A DNA stretch of 64,000 nt, from assembly GCA_022885665.1 (NCBI GenBank), contig JAGQDJ010000085.1:1-64000 (forward strand), in the 5' to 3' direction. Both the position numbers and the translations under genes were made by a program. Origin of the DNA: Triops longicaudatus (Eukaryota; Arthropoda; Branchiopoda; Notostraca; Triopsidae). Below, piece after piece: positions 10,685 through 21,948 of the stretch. The notes under the pieces were generated by a model, which saw nothing but the letters and a program-made list of their open reading frames with translations, searched no databases and was not told the origin of the DNA. Position 1 is the first letter of the stretch, and every line of letters begins with the position of its first letter.

Positions 10685-13600
10685 ATGGACCGACGCAGCA
10701 GTTATTCCAAAGTATCTAGCAGTCATAGAAGCGGGGGTTATGATCATCGTCATTCTACTTCCTCAACAAGCAAAGATCATTACGACAGGCGTTCAGATTT
10801 CAGAAAAGAGCCTCCTCTCCCTCCTCGAAGTTCTGGCCGAAGTCACCGCTATGAAGGTTTCTTTTACCTTTCATTTTCAGTAGAAAATCCATTGTATATC
10901 CAAACTTCGTTGACACACCGTTGAAAATTTTAGGTGAAAAGCGTAGATTCAGTGAACCGTCAGACGACTACCGTCATTCCAAAAATGAGCATTATGGAAC
11001 GTCAGGCTCACATCGTTACCGTGATGGTGAACCTGCTTACAAACGCGCCCGACCCGATCCTGACCCCTATGAGGTAATCATTGCTGAGCTATCCAATCTG
11101 CCTTAGCCATATCACTACTCAGACACCATTTATACCTGTGAATCACCAACAGCTGACACGAGGCAACTGCAAACAAAAATGCACCCCTACCTTCCAAGTT
11201 TCTCACTTCATATTCGTCTCCTTTCCCGAAAGCCCCATGGAGCAGAAATTCTACTATTCGATGTTTAATAAGCTTGACAAATATTTAGCTCTCTTGTCTC
11301 GCTCTCTCCTACGCCCAAGATGGGCGAAAATCAACCCGCTATGAAAACATCGGTCATCAGCTATCTTAAACAGATCTAAAGAGCAGCGGTTGTGGAAAAA
11401 TTTCTTTCAAGTAAAGAAGACATCTACCTCAGTAAAGAAGAACCCCTATAAGTAAGGAGCAGACGTAAAGAAATTCCTCCCAGGTTGGACGGAATGGATA
11501 AAAAGTACCCAAACATAAAAGCTATTCGGGTTGGATAAAAAGCAACAAAAAATGGAAATTGTATGCGTAGCTGCTGAGCCAACTTTGACAATTATCTACC
11601 TCTCTCCTCTGACACTTTATAATTCCTCCTCCCCCTACAGCAAAAAAGAGAAATTACAGCATCTCAGCGTTGCGTGTCTTTGTTATAAGACTTTTGCCAA
11701 GTATAAACCAATGTGCCCATACGGGCCACAACTCATTTACAGGGCCGGAGCCACATGCGCTCAGCTCACCATTACGAGTCCCGGTATGAAACTCCGCCCA
11801 GTCGCTCCCATCGTCATGCCCCTGCGCCCTATAAGAAGCCGGCGTACACTGAAGCCGAACCTCGAAAACCGCGACCTTTATTGCCGCCAGAAGAAGAACG
11901 TCGGATTTTGAAGGCAAAAGCACACCCTGTGAGACATAGAGGTGGAGGAGGAGGAGGAAGGGGGGCTATCAGCACCAAACCAGTAAGGAAAGGACCAGCC
12001 CCGCCCAGGAGACCGCGACGAACCGAGCCACGGTCAGATTCAACTGAATCAACCAAGGAAAAGTATGAATAATATTTTTATACCGATTGTTTTAAGGTAG
12101 TATAGCGTTTCGATTCAGCTCTGCTCAGGTGTACGAAAAGACGAATTACGGCAAAATGTTACAATTCAAGCTGTAATCGAAAACAAATTAGTAGTCGAGA
12201 GTAATAACTGTATGAGTAATTTGTATTGCATCATCTGTTTTCTTTTATACAGAGGCAAAGAGAAAGATGAACTTGGAGACTACGAAGGAGACGAAAACCA
12301 AGATTTGGATGAAGAAGATCAGAAAGATGACCAACCTGAAGGCGATGAAGAGAAAATAGATAAAGAAGAAAGGAGCGACAGTCGTAGTGATGAGAAGGGT
12401 CAAGAGAATGAAGAAGACGAAGCCGAAAAGGTTGAAATCGAAGAGAAAATGGAAGGAAATGAGGAACTGAACGGAAGCCAAGAGGAAAAGGAAGAAGACA
12501 AGGTAAAATCCTTCGCTTAATTATTGCCGACCCCTTTTTCATGTATTCCGACTTTTTTGTATTGATACAGGACGGAGAAAGCAAAGCGAAATCAAAAGAT
12601 GAAGATGCGGAAGCCAAAGAAGAACGGAAGAAGAAGGAAAGAAAAAGCAGAGATGATGCATCGCCTTCAAAGGTATTCTTATACATTTTTAGTATGATAG
12701 TTTTCTCCATACATGAAACGTTTGTAAACTTCTATCTGAATTTCAGGGAAGCAAATTCGACCGCGAGCAGCGCGCAGGAAGCAAGGATAAATCGGATTAC
12801 ATTCGATTACAGTGTCCACATTGCCATCTCCGGTGTCTTACATTCAGTGTAAGTTTATTCCGACCGTATTTTTTTATATATGTGTTAAACTCCTCCAGGA
12901 AATTATCTAACGCATTTTCACCATAATAAATTATATGTTCTAACGTACAATACCGTCTATAGTGTATAGTCTGAGAACATGAGTTACGATTTCAATTTTA
13001 ACACGGTCGTACTTTGTTATTTGTAATTCTCTTATTTGTAATTATAGATCCCTTTCGTTTCTTTCGCCTTTTTATCGCGTATCATGTTTTTTTTATTGAT
13101 GCGTTCTCTTTCTTATTTGTTACATAATTTATTTCATCGCGGGTTGTTTGTGATATTTGTAGACCTACGTGAACCATTTGAGCAGTCAACGACATTTGGA
13201 CGCATTACAGAAGCTGTCACAGCAACATCGACTATCTCTAGCAACGCTGCGAAGTCGCCAACGCCGCGAACAAGCCCAAATGGAAGCCCAAAATGTAAAA
13301 CCCGTCCGACAGGAACAAATGAACTTCTGTGCCATATGCAAGCTTTACCATTCAGAAAGTCGGCCAAACCATGAAGCTACTGAATTGCATAAAGTATGCG
13401 AAATCACTTCAGGGCATATGAGTTATTAACGTCCGAATATTTTACGCTAATATTCAGATAATCAAGAATTTCCTGATGCCTTTCTGCCCCATTTGCCGTA
13501 TCGCCTTCAAATCCCGAATGTTGTATGAGAAACATGTAGCGACTCTAACGCATGTGAAGGTAAGAATTCTTTTTATGTGTATCTCCCTAGTAACCTGATT

Positions 13601-14491
13601 TAAATCTTCTGGATTTTTATTTTATTTAATAAAAATACTAATCGATGGTTTGGCTTGTTTTTAGGCGAAAGCGAATATGGAAAAAATGTACGAGCGCAGG
13701 CGCGAGCAAGCAAAAGCGGCAAAGGATCGAGGGGAGGAGCATGAAGATGTGGAAGAGCTGGATCCTTCCAATATGTTAACACTGGATGCGGTTGGCAGTG
13801 TTGATGGTAAGAAGTCTCAGTATATGAATAGTTAACCTTACCTTAGATTGAAAGTGCGTTTTCTGATAAATTCGTTTTGAATACTATCGAAATAGAAAAC
13901 GGAGAGGAGCCTCTTATTGGAGAAGAATACGTCAAGAAGTTTACGGTTCTTTATTGCGAAATCTGCAAGCGTTACTTAGCGCGAACGGATCCTTTGGAAA
14001 AAGCGTTGGCGGTCCATTGCAAATCTGCATTGCACTTGAAAGAAGTTCGACGGACGCAAGATGAAGAAAAAGACCGGGCTTTAAGAGAAGAGGAAGAACG
14101 GTCGGAAGCGAGCAAAGGTGCGGAAAACGGTGCTGACGAGGAAGCAAAGACTGGCGAAAAAGAGGAAGAAGAAGAAGAAAAGAAAGATGAAGACCATGAA
14201 GAGAAATTGTGGGAAGAAGACGGACCGGAATTTATGGACGGGGAAGAAACAAATGACGGCGAAAAGCCAGCTGAAGTTGAAGAAAATCGGGATGCGTGGG
14301 AAAACGAAAGAGTGGTAAAAGAAAAAGAAGACACGGAAGACAAAGACCAGCAGCATGGTGGAGAAAACGAAAATGGTAAAGACGTCGAAAGTGACAATGA
14401 GCAAGTAATTGGAGACAAGAAAGATGAGGAAGAAGAAGACCACGTGGTTGTCATGGAAATTGAAGGTGCTGAACGTGCTGATGGGTTGTAA
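10685..14491 (+). CDS. Matrin-type C2H2 zinc-finger protein, Pep/CIZ1 family
   Basis: Nuclear RNA/DNA-associated protein, closest in layout to Drosophila Pep (zinc finger protein on ecdysone puffs, 716 aa, four fingers) and vertebrate CIZ1. Exons: 10685-10856, 10934-11073, 11743-12062, 12253-12502, 12571-12672, 12747-12848, 13163-13393, 13458-13559, 13665-13806, 13896-14491, giving 718 aa. The N-terminus is Arg/Ser/Tyr-rich with SHR(Y/S) repeats and a six-glycine run. The middle (about 215-325) is an acidic Glu/Lys block. Four widely spaced C2H2 units follow: CPHCHLRC from about residue 351 ending NHLSSQRH, CAICKLYH, CPICRIAFKSRM and CEICKRYL. The last 150 residues are again Glu/Asp/Lys-rich. 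A 3' splice acceptor 3 bp upstream of the ATG implies a 5' noncoding exon. Pep assignment rests on finger number, length and acidic tail. Confidence 0.82.
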
Positions 14492-15011
14492 TCATCTAAA
14501 CATGTGAGAGAAACTTTTCGTGTTAACTTATAGTATTATTGTGTTTTGTAGCAAGGTTTTCTCATTCAGCTGTGGGACAAATATAAGGATTTTGTGCAGA
14601 GACCTCAACTTTTTTAGTGCTTCTCGTATTTGTGGTATAGAATCGAATTGGCTTTAACTGGCTCGTCAACGTATACCCTCGGCACGGCAAATTACTACTT
14701 AAGCTGGAAATGCCTCACATTGCGTGATAAGCAACCATTGTAAGATCTGAACAAATAGGTATACGTTGGATAGGTACTCAAATATGGAACTCTATTGAAT
14801 GTGATAATATCGATCTGTAAGGCGCATGGTAACAAGACGAAGTGAAACTGACTACTACGATAGGATATAATTTAAACTAGTCCGTTTTATTTAAACTTTT
14901 ATTCCAACCAACCACACGTCTGCTTAGATAGGTAATTTTCAATTATAATTATATTTCTGAATCATCTCGCATATTGTAGAAATAACGTTCTTTTTATGTT
15001 TTAGTACACAG
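14492..15011. other. Convergent 3' spacer
   Basis: It separates the 3' ends of the zinc-finger gene (+) and SAMTOR (-). The sequence is AT-rich. I see no additional coding sequence. Confidence 0.5.
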
Positions 15012-15989
15012 TTAATTATCACATTCGCAAAAATTCATGGGCAATTCGCCAAATTTGCACGCAACATCATCCGCTTCTTCTTCCGTTCTAACAAGCGTTT
15101 GATGTTCCGGATCGTTTCGGTCGTTCCAATCTTGCGGGATATAAAGCATTGTGGACAATCGGCTGAGGTCTACGTCAGCGTGAGGAGAGGTTATTTTGCG
15201 GAACGCCATGCAATGCACATGACGGAGTTTCTCATACCGCACCCGTCGGAAACCTAAGCCTTCAAGTGCCAGGCGCCAGCTTTTCATAACCTGAGCATTG
15301 GCAGTGGCGTGTTTGGAATCCGGCGTCACAACGAGCAACAGCCCTTCGTACTTCAACACGTCGTAGGCTTTCATACAGCATGTAAGCCTTTGATCGGGTG
15401 AAGGCAAATATTCTAGTAACAGTGAAAAAATTACGGCGTCAAACGCGCAAGTAGGCAGACATTCTACTGTAGTTTTTGAGGTATTCAAGATAAGCTCTGT
15501 TCCCAACGGAACACTGAGGAGATCGCACTCGAGAACGCTTTCTACGGCAGGAGCTATGTCTACTCCGGTGACGGCAAATTCGTCAAATTTCGAGAAAGGA
15601 TTGTAGCAACTCCCTACGTCCAGAACGCGCAAAGGTTTTAGGAAATCTGTCGTCTTCCAATCGTCATGCGAGTTGATACCGATAGCTATTTCTCTTGTTC
15701 TCGCTGACTGGATTCCACCCTCGAGAAAGTATGAGATTATGGCGTTTTTTACCCACAAAATTCTCGACGTCTCTGGGGATGATTGGGTAAGGAGTTCCCA
15801 GTGCGAATCCGCAAGATGATACATGGACTGGGCATATTTTCGTAACGTCGTGACATCTTGGCAGTGTTTTAACCATACTTCGTTAGCATCCTGAGTTTGT
15901 TTAAAATTATGTCTCAATTTTTTGTGCACTTCTTTTATAAAATTTGCAAGATTTTTTGGATCCGTTTCAGACATTGCTGTAGCACACAT
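15012..15989 (-). CDS. SAMTOR: S-adenosylmethionine sensor upstream of mTORC1 (SAMTOR/BMT2)
   Basis: Class I methyltransferase-fold protein. In animals it binds SAM and, when SAM is low, engages GATOR1/KICSTOR to inhibit mTORC1 (established for the human protein, formerly C7orf60/BMT2). Single exon, 325 aa from the first ATG at 15989; a second in-frame ATG at 15974 is equally possible. The N-terminal helical part contains WLKHCQDVTTLRKYA. The SAM-binding motif (about residues 120-150) is RVLDVGSCYNPFSKF followed by VTGVDIAPAVESV. Then come FDAVIFSLLLEYLP and the conserved C-terminal MLYIPQDW. The protein is shorter than human SAMTOR (405 aa), mainly at the N-terminus. It is head-to-head with MRPL35. 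Confidence 0.93.
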   Translation of the reverse strand: MCATAMSETDPKNLANFIKEVHKKLRHNFKQTQDANEVWLKHCQDVTTLRKYAQSMYHLADSHWELLTQSSPETSRILWVKNAIISYFLEGGIQSARTREIAIGINSHDDWKTTDFLKPLRVLDVGSCYNPFSKFDEFAVTGVDIAPAVESVLECDLLSVPLGTELILNTSKTTVECLPTCAFDAVIFSLLLEYLPSPDQRLTCCMKAYDVLKYEGLLLVVTPDSKHATANAQVMKSWRLALEGLGFRRVRYEKLRHVHCMAFRKITSPHADVDLSRLSTMLYIPQDWNDRNDPEHQTLVRTEEEADDVACKFGELPMNFCECDN

Positions 15990-16333
15990 GGATTTCACGC
16001 AGCTATCGCTTTGCTCATGTAAAATTTCAATGTCCCGCCACTAGGTGACTAGCAGTTCGTAAATTGGAATTAACTGATAACGAAAAAAATAGAGCATGAA
16101 AAATTAGGAAATCTTAATATTTTCAGAAAATGAGTACTATAATTACCTGAATATTGAGGGAACGTATCCTACTTTTATTACTATTGATACTCAGCTTGCA
16201 ATTCGTTAAAATTTTTTATATCTAGCGATTCGCAATTCTAGTTTTATTGATGCCGGTAGAAACACGAGTCAATGTTTGGGTAAAAGTAAACTAAATTTAA
16301 TAACACTTGTATTTGGAAGCTTTATTCATCAAA
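15990..16333. promoter_or_regulatory. Shared intergenic promoter, SAMTOR (-) / MRPL35 (+)
   Basis: Only 344 bp separates the two divergent start codons, with no other gene between them. No TATA box is obvious at the expected distance of either gene, which fits a bidirectional housekeeping promoter. The assignment rests on geometry. Confidence 0.5.
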
Positions 16334-17161
16334 ATGCTTCGCAACGTAGCAAGTAATTTATTAACACTAAATTTTTAAAACCATAATATTCAATTTAAAA
16401 ATCAGGATTGGTTACACATGTGGCCTCTAACGCCAGCACTCTTTCATCCGTCAACGTTCCTGGAAAGAGCTTGGTTTCTCAGATTTCGTTGTTAACTGCA
16501 CCATTTTGCAGCAATGCCAAAAATCTGTTAACTCGTCCTGTCTATTATAAGAACCTCTCAGAGACAACATCTGTTACCTCAATGTTCAACCGAACCAGTT
16601 TACTTTCCAAGTATGTGTTGTCCCTTTTATTAGTGTTCTTTTTTTTTCTTACTTTTTTTTTACTGATGAAATCACATTACTTTGAAGTCCAAGCTGTGTT
16701 GCAGTTCTTAACAAAGCGGCGGTCGCTCCACCCAGCGTAACTTCTGTGCGGCCAGTTGTCAAATTTTCACTCAACAAAGGGAAGCGGAAAAGCGTCAAAG
16801 CTGTAGTCAAACGCTTCTACCGGCTAGATTGGTAATGTTCTGTTGATTTAATTCATTACACGTTTTCTGTTCATATAGATTTTTTCATCCGTTTAAATCG
16901 CAGTAGTTTTTCAGTTACTAACGTATTTGTGACTTATTTAGGGGTGCGTGGATTCGTCCCATTGTTGGTAGGAACAAAAAGGCATGGAAAAAGAACTACA
17001 GAATGCGACAGCGAGCTAAGCAGCACGTCTTTTGCAATGCTGTACAATCTACTCTTTTAGACAAAATGGTCACGAGCTTCTGGCGACGACCCCGGCATTA
17101 CGTTGATGATCTGTATGAGCCTTATCATAAGCGTCAAAACTTTCCTATGACAAGGAAATGA
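16334..17161 (+). CDS. MRPL35: Mitochondrial large-subunit ribosomal protein bL35m
   Basis: Component of the 39S mitochondrial ribosomal subunit. Exons are 16334-16352, 16406-16610, about 16688 (or 16694)-16831 and 16942-17161. The exon-3 acceptor is uncertain: cutting after 16687 or after 16693 gives the same frame, differing by two residues. The N-terminal ~90 residues are basic and hydroxylated (MLRNVA, then Ser/Thr/Asn-rich), as in a mitochondrial presequence. The conserved bL35 core follows: KFSLNKGKRKSVKAVVKRFY, GAWIRPIVGRNKKAWKK, FCNAVQSTLLDKMVTSFWRR and HYVDDLYEPYH. It is divergent from SAMTOR. Confidence 0.92.
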
Positions 17162-17588
17162 ATCGTTTGAAAGGAAATGTGGCTATAGAGAGTTGTAAAA
17201 ATTGCGAGTGTACTAATGCCAAAACATTTAAAATACACGCGTTAGTATTGCAACTTGCGTCTTCGAAAAAAATGTGAGTGGCAATAACCTGGTCAGAAAA
17301 AGCTACGGGACAATAGCGAAAAGCGACATCTCGCTTGTGCAGTTCACATGGCTAAGCAACAACAAACGTAAAAAAAAATAGCATTGGAAGTAAATTACGC
17401 TGAGGCATAAAATGGTATGATTCTTTACCATAATTTTACTAATTTTGTGAATAAATAAGCATATGTAAATAATCTGTAAGGGAAAATGGAAAAAATTCCA
17501 GCAAGTTAATTTTTTTAACTAGTATCAATATAACTAATGGGATAAATTTGGTTCGTCCTTTTTGTTCTAACTACAGGGCAGCGAGACA
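17162..17588. other. Intergenic, nothing recognised
   Basis: AT-rich spacer between two + strand genes. An AATAAA at 17452-17457 is far downstream of the MRPL35 stop and only a possible poly(A) signal. No gene is seen. Confidence 0.4.
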
Positions 17589-19139
17589 ATGAATATCAAC
17601 GGATTACAAGAGCTAATCGATGGTATTAGAATCAGCTCTGAAAGTTCTCCCACTGATTCTGAAGCCAGTATTGTCAACGGTGATGCCACTGTACCAGATC
17701 TTCAGACAGATGCACCCAGTGATCAAAAGCTCGATCAACCAATTCGGTATCTCCAGTACGAATCTGAGCGTCAGATGTACGATATTATGAGACTTATACA
17801 GCGAGATTTATCCGAGCCGTACTCCATATACACCTACAGATATTTTATTCATAATTGGCCCAGGCTGTGTTACCTAGTAAGAAAAATGTGACCTTAAGTT
17901 CTCTTGTTTTTCTGATAAGGAATGTAATATCTTTTATTTTTTAGGCACTATATGGTGACGAATGTGTTGGAGCTATTGTCTGTAAACTAGATCTCCATAA
18001 GAAAGTAACCCGTCGAGGTTACATTGCCATGTTGGCCGTGGATGAGAGGTTCCGGAAACTTAAAATAGGTACACGAACTATAGATGATGACGTTTCTTCC
18101 TTTTCTAAAAAATGTTTTGGTGGCTAATTTCCACAGACAAGTTTTTTTTTTAAATAGATGTTTTTTGCTTTAATTCTTACCTTAATTCTTAAAAGTCTAT
18201 AATATTGTTTTATGTTTAATTCTTGATTAAATATTTATGGCATACCGTGAGTTTCATTTAACATTTATATCTTATAATATTCATATCAAACCACTCCATG
18301 TTACTGTTACATTGTTAAAATGCGTGTAAGATTGCGTGTAAGATTCGTTAACGTGTTTCATATATTTCACATATGTGAAGCAAATTTATGTCAAGCAAAT
18401 TTAAGTCTAATGCTTTTATGATATTCTTTACTTTTTTACTATATTTCGGAGATAAGTTTAATTGGATTTGTGTTACTTATTCAGATTCAAATTCTACTTG
18501 ATCAGATACGAGGAAAATAATTTCGAACAGTATTTTTACGAGCAATATGTAGTGAATCAGAGGTTGACTTGTTTCATTTTAGCATTCTGCTGAGTTCAAC
18601 CATTCTAGATTGCTAGTTCAGACTTCTTTTATTGAAGTATTTGTCGTCCTCGTAAGCAATCAACTTTGAAAATTTTCGTCTTCCTGGACCGTTGTTTTAA
18701 GCCTATTCAGAGGTTGTACGTCTTCTTGACTACAATTAGAAATGCTCATCTGATACAGCAAGCCACTTTCTCCGTTTGAATTATTTATATTTTTTGTGCT
18801 TGGTTAATTCTGTAGAAAATCTGTATTTGCATTGAACTTAACATGCAAATATGTTATATTATTCTCGAAGGTACGGAGTTAGTAACCCGGGCAATTTTGG
18901 CGATGATCCACGATAGGGCAGACGAGGTATTTAACTTTTTGATACCGTTACGGAAGAACAAAGGAAGACTCGTTAATTATACTTGTTGCGTTTATTTACA
19001 GGTAGTCCTAGAAACGGAAATCACAAACGTCCCTGCCCTACGCTTGTATGAGAATCTGGGTTTCGTGAGGGACAAACGTTTGTTCCGCTATTACCTCAAC
19101 GGCGTGGATGCGCTTCGTTTGAAATTGTGGTTGCGATAA
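17589..19139 (+). CDS. NAA30: N-alpha-acetyltransferase 30, NatC catalytic subunit
   Basis: Catalytic subunit of NatC, which co-translationally acetylates N-termini beginning Met-Leu/Ile/Phe. It works with NAA35 and NAA38 on ribosomes. Exons are 17589-17876, 17945-18068, 18871-18926 and 19002-19139, giving 201 aa. Residues 1-50 are a Ser/Asp-rich unconserved leader. The GNAT fold follows, almost identical to animal NAA30: YRYFIHNWPRLCYL, ECVGAIVCKLDLHKK, RRGYIAMLAVDERF, VVLETEITNVPALRLYENLG and FVRDKRLFRYYLNGVDALRL to the C-terminus. The acetyl-CoA loop reads RKLKIGTEL, with a Lys where the R/Q-x-x-G-x-G/A consensus has its first Gly. Intron 2 (802 bp) is unusually long for this window and AT-rich, with no gene seen in it. 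Confidence 0.95.
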
Positions 19140-19398
19140 GATATGTGTGGATGTCGTGTTACTAGTCGGATGGCAGGCTACGTGGTTTTCTGTATCATTA
19201 TTAAGATGTAGGTAAAAAAAAGACGTACAATGTAAGGAAGTGAGCAGATACCAGTTACCAGCAATTAAAAGATGCACAGAACCGAAAAAATGAGACAGGG
19301 GAATATTACTAAGGAAATGTCGCGTGTATTTGTACTGCTGTTAGATAGAGTGAAAAGTAAACTTTTTTCGCTACACATAGTTGTAACTTCTGTAAAAG

Positions 19399-19437
19399 TA
19401 TATAAAGAAGATTCCGGAATGAATCCTAGTTTCAGTT
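19399..19437 (+). promoter_or_regulatory. TATA box and TCAGTT initiator of the CUB-like gene
   Basis: TATATAAAG at 19399-19407 lies ~33 bp upstream of a consensus arthropod initiator TCAGTT (19432-19437, A at 19434). The predicted 5' leader is only about 29 nt, ending at the ATG at 19463. Confidence 0.7.
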
Positions 19438-19462
19438 TTTGCGACTCAGTGGTAGCTTTACC

Positions 19463-21401
19463 ATGTATCCGATTGTGCGGTTCGTACTAATTAGCTGTTG
19501 TCTTCACTTTGTGCTGTCGAGTTATTCGTTGCTAGCTGATGAAGCTGACCCTCTTAATTCGTCCGCAAACCGAACGGTTAAAGAGAACTCGAGAGCAAGC
19601 AAGCGTAAATTCAATTACAGTATCAAATGTTTAAGTATTAAATTCGAGCCTGGGTTTTGCAGTTTTCAACATCTTCACCATTGTGCGTTTCCAAAATGAT
19701 TACTGCACAGGAAATAACAACGGTAATGGAACTTGTTATACTGCTGGTCAATGCACAAGACTAGGTGGATCATCCGGCGGTCCTTGCGCGTTAGGATTCG
19801 GCGTCTGTTGCGTTTGTAAGTGCAATACTTGACCATATAATAAATCTACCGTGGAAAGTTCAGCTTTTTTAATTACCTTTTTAAGAGCATGTGTAGCTTC
19901 AGTGACTAGAAAATTAATGGCTGTTACTTATTTCTATTAGTTACGAAGTCTTGCGGAGAAACGACAGATAAGAACAATACTTACTTCGTCAATCAAAGAC
20001 ATCCAACTTCTTACGATGGCACTGGATCCTGTCAACTGCGGGTGAATAAGATTGACAGCTCAATTTGCCAATTAAGGTATGCTTACTTATTTACCTTCCA
20101 AAGACCTTTTAGGAAGGATGCTAAATATTTTAAACTTATTTCTGTAAGGCTGGACTTCTATACGCTAGTATTGGCTCAGCCTGACGCAGCGGAGGCTAGG
20201 TGTCTGAACGACCAGTTTTTGGTAACAAGCACGAGCTCCAGGGTCCCTCAAATCTGCGGAACTAACTCAGGACAACACAGTAATAGCATTTCTGCTTTAG
20301 TAGAGCATCAGTTTACACACTACCGTATGACAACATTTACAACCTAAGCTCTGCTCAGTGATTTTTATCAGAAATCCGTTGGAGGACTTCGTTAAAATAG
20401 AGTACTGAGTAGCGAACTCCTCTTTTGCCAGTAAACGATACTGTTCTATTTGTGATTTGTTTACCGTTCTGTCTGCTAAATCAGGGCTCTACCGCATAAA
20501 GGGAAGGTATCGACGAAAACTAATGAATTTGTTTGCACAAAGTGTACATCGATGTTGGAGAGGGCACCAACACTCCTGCCATGCTAACGGTTGTAACCAG
20601 CGGACCGAGTTTTGCAAGAAGCTGGCGAATTTTAGTAGCGCAGATTCCGTGTGCTGTTTCTTACCGCGGTAAATTCCAGCCTGAAAAAGAAACGAATAAA
20701 TAACAGCGAACAAAACCGTTTTTAAAAATGATATTTTTGTAGCTATCCCTTCGTGTCTCCAGTATTATACCGGTGTATCAGGCAATATAAGGTCTTTTAA
20801 CTACGATCCCAACACTGGCAGGCAATTGTCCAATCAATATTATTCGATTTGCATTCGACCTGAAGAGAACTTTTGTGGGATAGCTTACAGCATTTGTGAC
20901 GGTGGCGGTAAGTCATGAGTGTGTTATCTCGCACATTTTTATAAAAACTTGTCAATTTAATTTAACACCATTAATGTAATCAATGATCGAGTATTTTCTT
21001 GTTAGTTTTCTCTATTACGGGACCAACAGAAGCAGCTCCAAATGTTCCTGGAGCTTTGGTTGGGGCTACGGCCTGCGTTTCTGACTGGATTACGATTCCG
21101 TGTGCAACCGACGTGTTAGGCAGGTTTACCCAGCGAGGAAACACAACCTGCCAAGACCGTATCTGTGGCTCTGCCTTTGCTAGTTTTGTCACGCCGAATA
21201 GCACGACTGTCTACAGTATGCGATCAGTTTTGTTTCTGAGGTTATTCATATTTTATCACGTCTTCTATAGGTTCAATACGTCCGTTCCAAATATCCGTCA
21301 ATTTCGATAACAACGAAAATTCGACCGTTCCAGCCCAAGTCAACAACCGTGGCTTTTGTTTAAGTTACATCCAACAACCTTGCACTGCTGGTTTCCAATA
21401 A
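19463..21401 (+). CDS. Secreted cysteine-rich CUB-like arthropod protein
   Basis: Extracellular protein of an arthropod family with CUB-like modules; biochemical function unknown to me. Exons are 19463-19619, 19663-19815, 19941-20076, 20149-20279, 20543-20668, 20743-20907, 21006-21215 and 21271-21401, giving 402 aa. The signal peptide is MYPIVRFVLISCCLHFVLSS (residues 1-20). The first cysteine module has FQNDYC, NGTCYTAGQC and GVCCV, the N-terminal signature of the family. CUB-like segments follow: SCQLRVNKIDSSICQLRLDF, CGTNSGQHMYIDV, SYRAIPSCLQYYTG, then NQYYSICIRPEENFCGIAY, ACVSDWITIPCA and a final CTAGFQ. All internal exon joins are in phase. It is TATA-driven with a very short leader and a poly(A) signal overlapping the stop, so its transcript has minimal UTRs. 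It converges with axin. Exon 1's donor (19620) is the least certain join. Confidence 0.82.
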
Positions 21402-21402
21402 A
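21397..21402 (+). terminator. AATAAA overlapping the stop codon of the CUB-like gene
   Basis: The last codon and stop read CAA TAA followed by A, so AATAAA begins inside the final codon. No other AATAAA is seen in the next ~150 bp on this strand, so the 3' UTR is probably only 10-30 nt. Confidence 0.6.
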
Positions 21403-21748
21403 GCCAACACACAGTAAGCTAATTATTTATAAGAATGGATTGTTTTTGTAAATCGGTATTAAAAAAATACATATTCCTGACGAAGTTGTGATCCTTTCTA
21501 GCAACCTATCAAACAAGTTACAAACGTGATATAAAGAAAAGAATGCGAAACCCAAGATACAGTACTTACAAAAAAGTTGTATCAATGTATTCCGAAAACG
21601 CACCTCAGAAAAAAGGCGCGTCACTACAGCTCACTGCTAGCCGAAAGAACAAAATATCCCTTTTTCAAACCTGTACAATCCCCACACGTAACAACGCTTG
21701 TTTTCGCAAACTTAATTCTTTCTCATTTCCCAACTTTCCAAAACGCAT

Positions 21749-21754
21749 TTTATT
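21749..21754 (-). terminator. Poly(A) signal of axin
   Basis: AATAAA on the minus strand, about 195 bp past the axin stop codon. It is positioned to end axin transcripts before they reach the convergent CUB-like gene. Confidence 0.45.
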
Positions 21755-21948
21755 CAATACAACATGCTATTAAGTAGGCAGTGGCGGAAATGAGGTATGT
21801 TAACAGCGCTCCGTCTCCCCCAGAAGAAATACAACAGTTTTCTCCAACCACACTGGACCTGGATCAAGGCACACACAACCGAAACTCAACAGTTTCTCCT
21901 TCCCCACCACACAATACTTTCCACACTTCTCCGAAGATTCTTCATCTA

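Noticed and set aside
20042..20347. Long frame continuing past exons 3-4 of the CUB-like gene
   Set aside because: It reads through the intron 20077-20148 and past the donor at 20280; the spliced model restores the conserved cysteine pattern.
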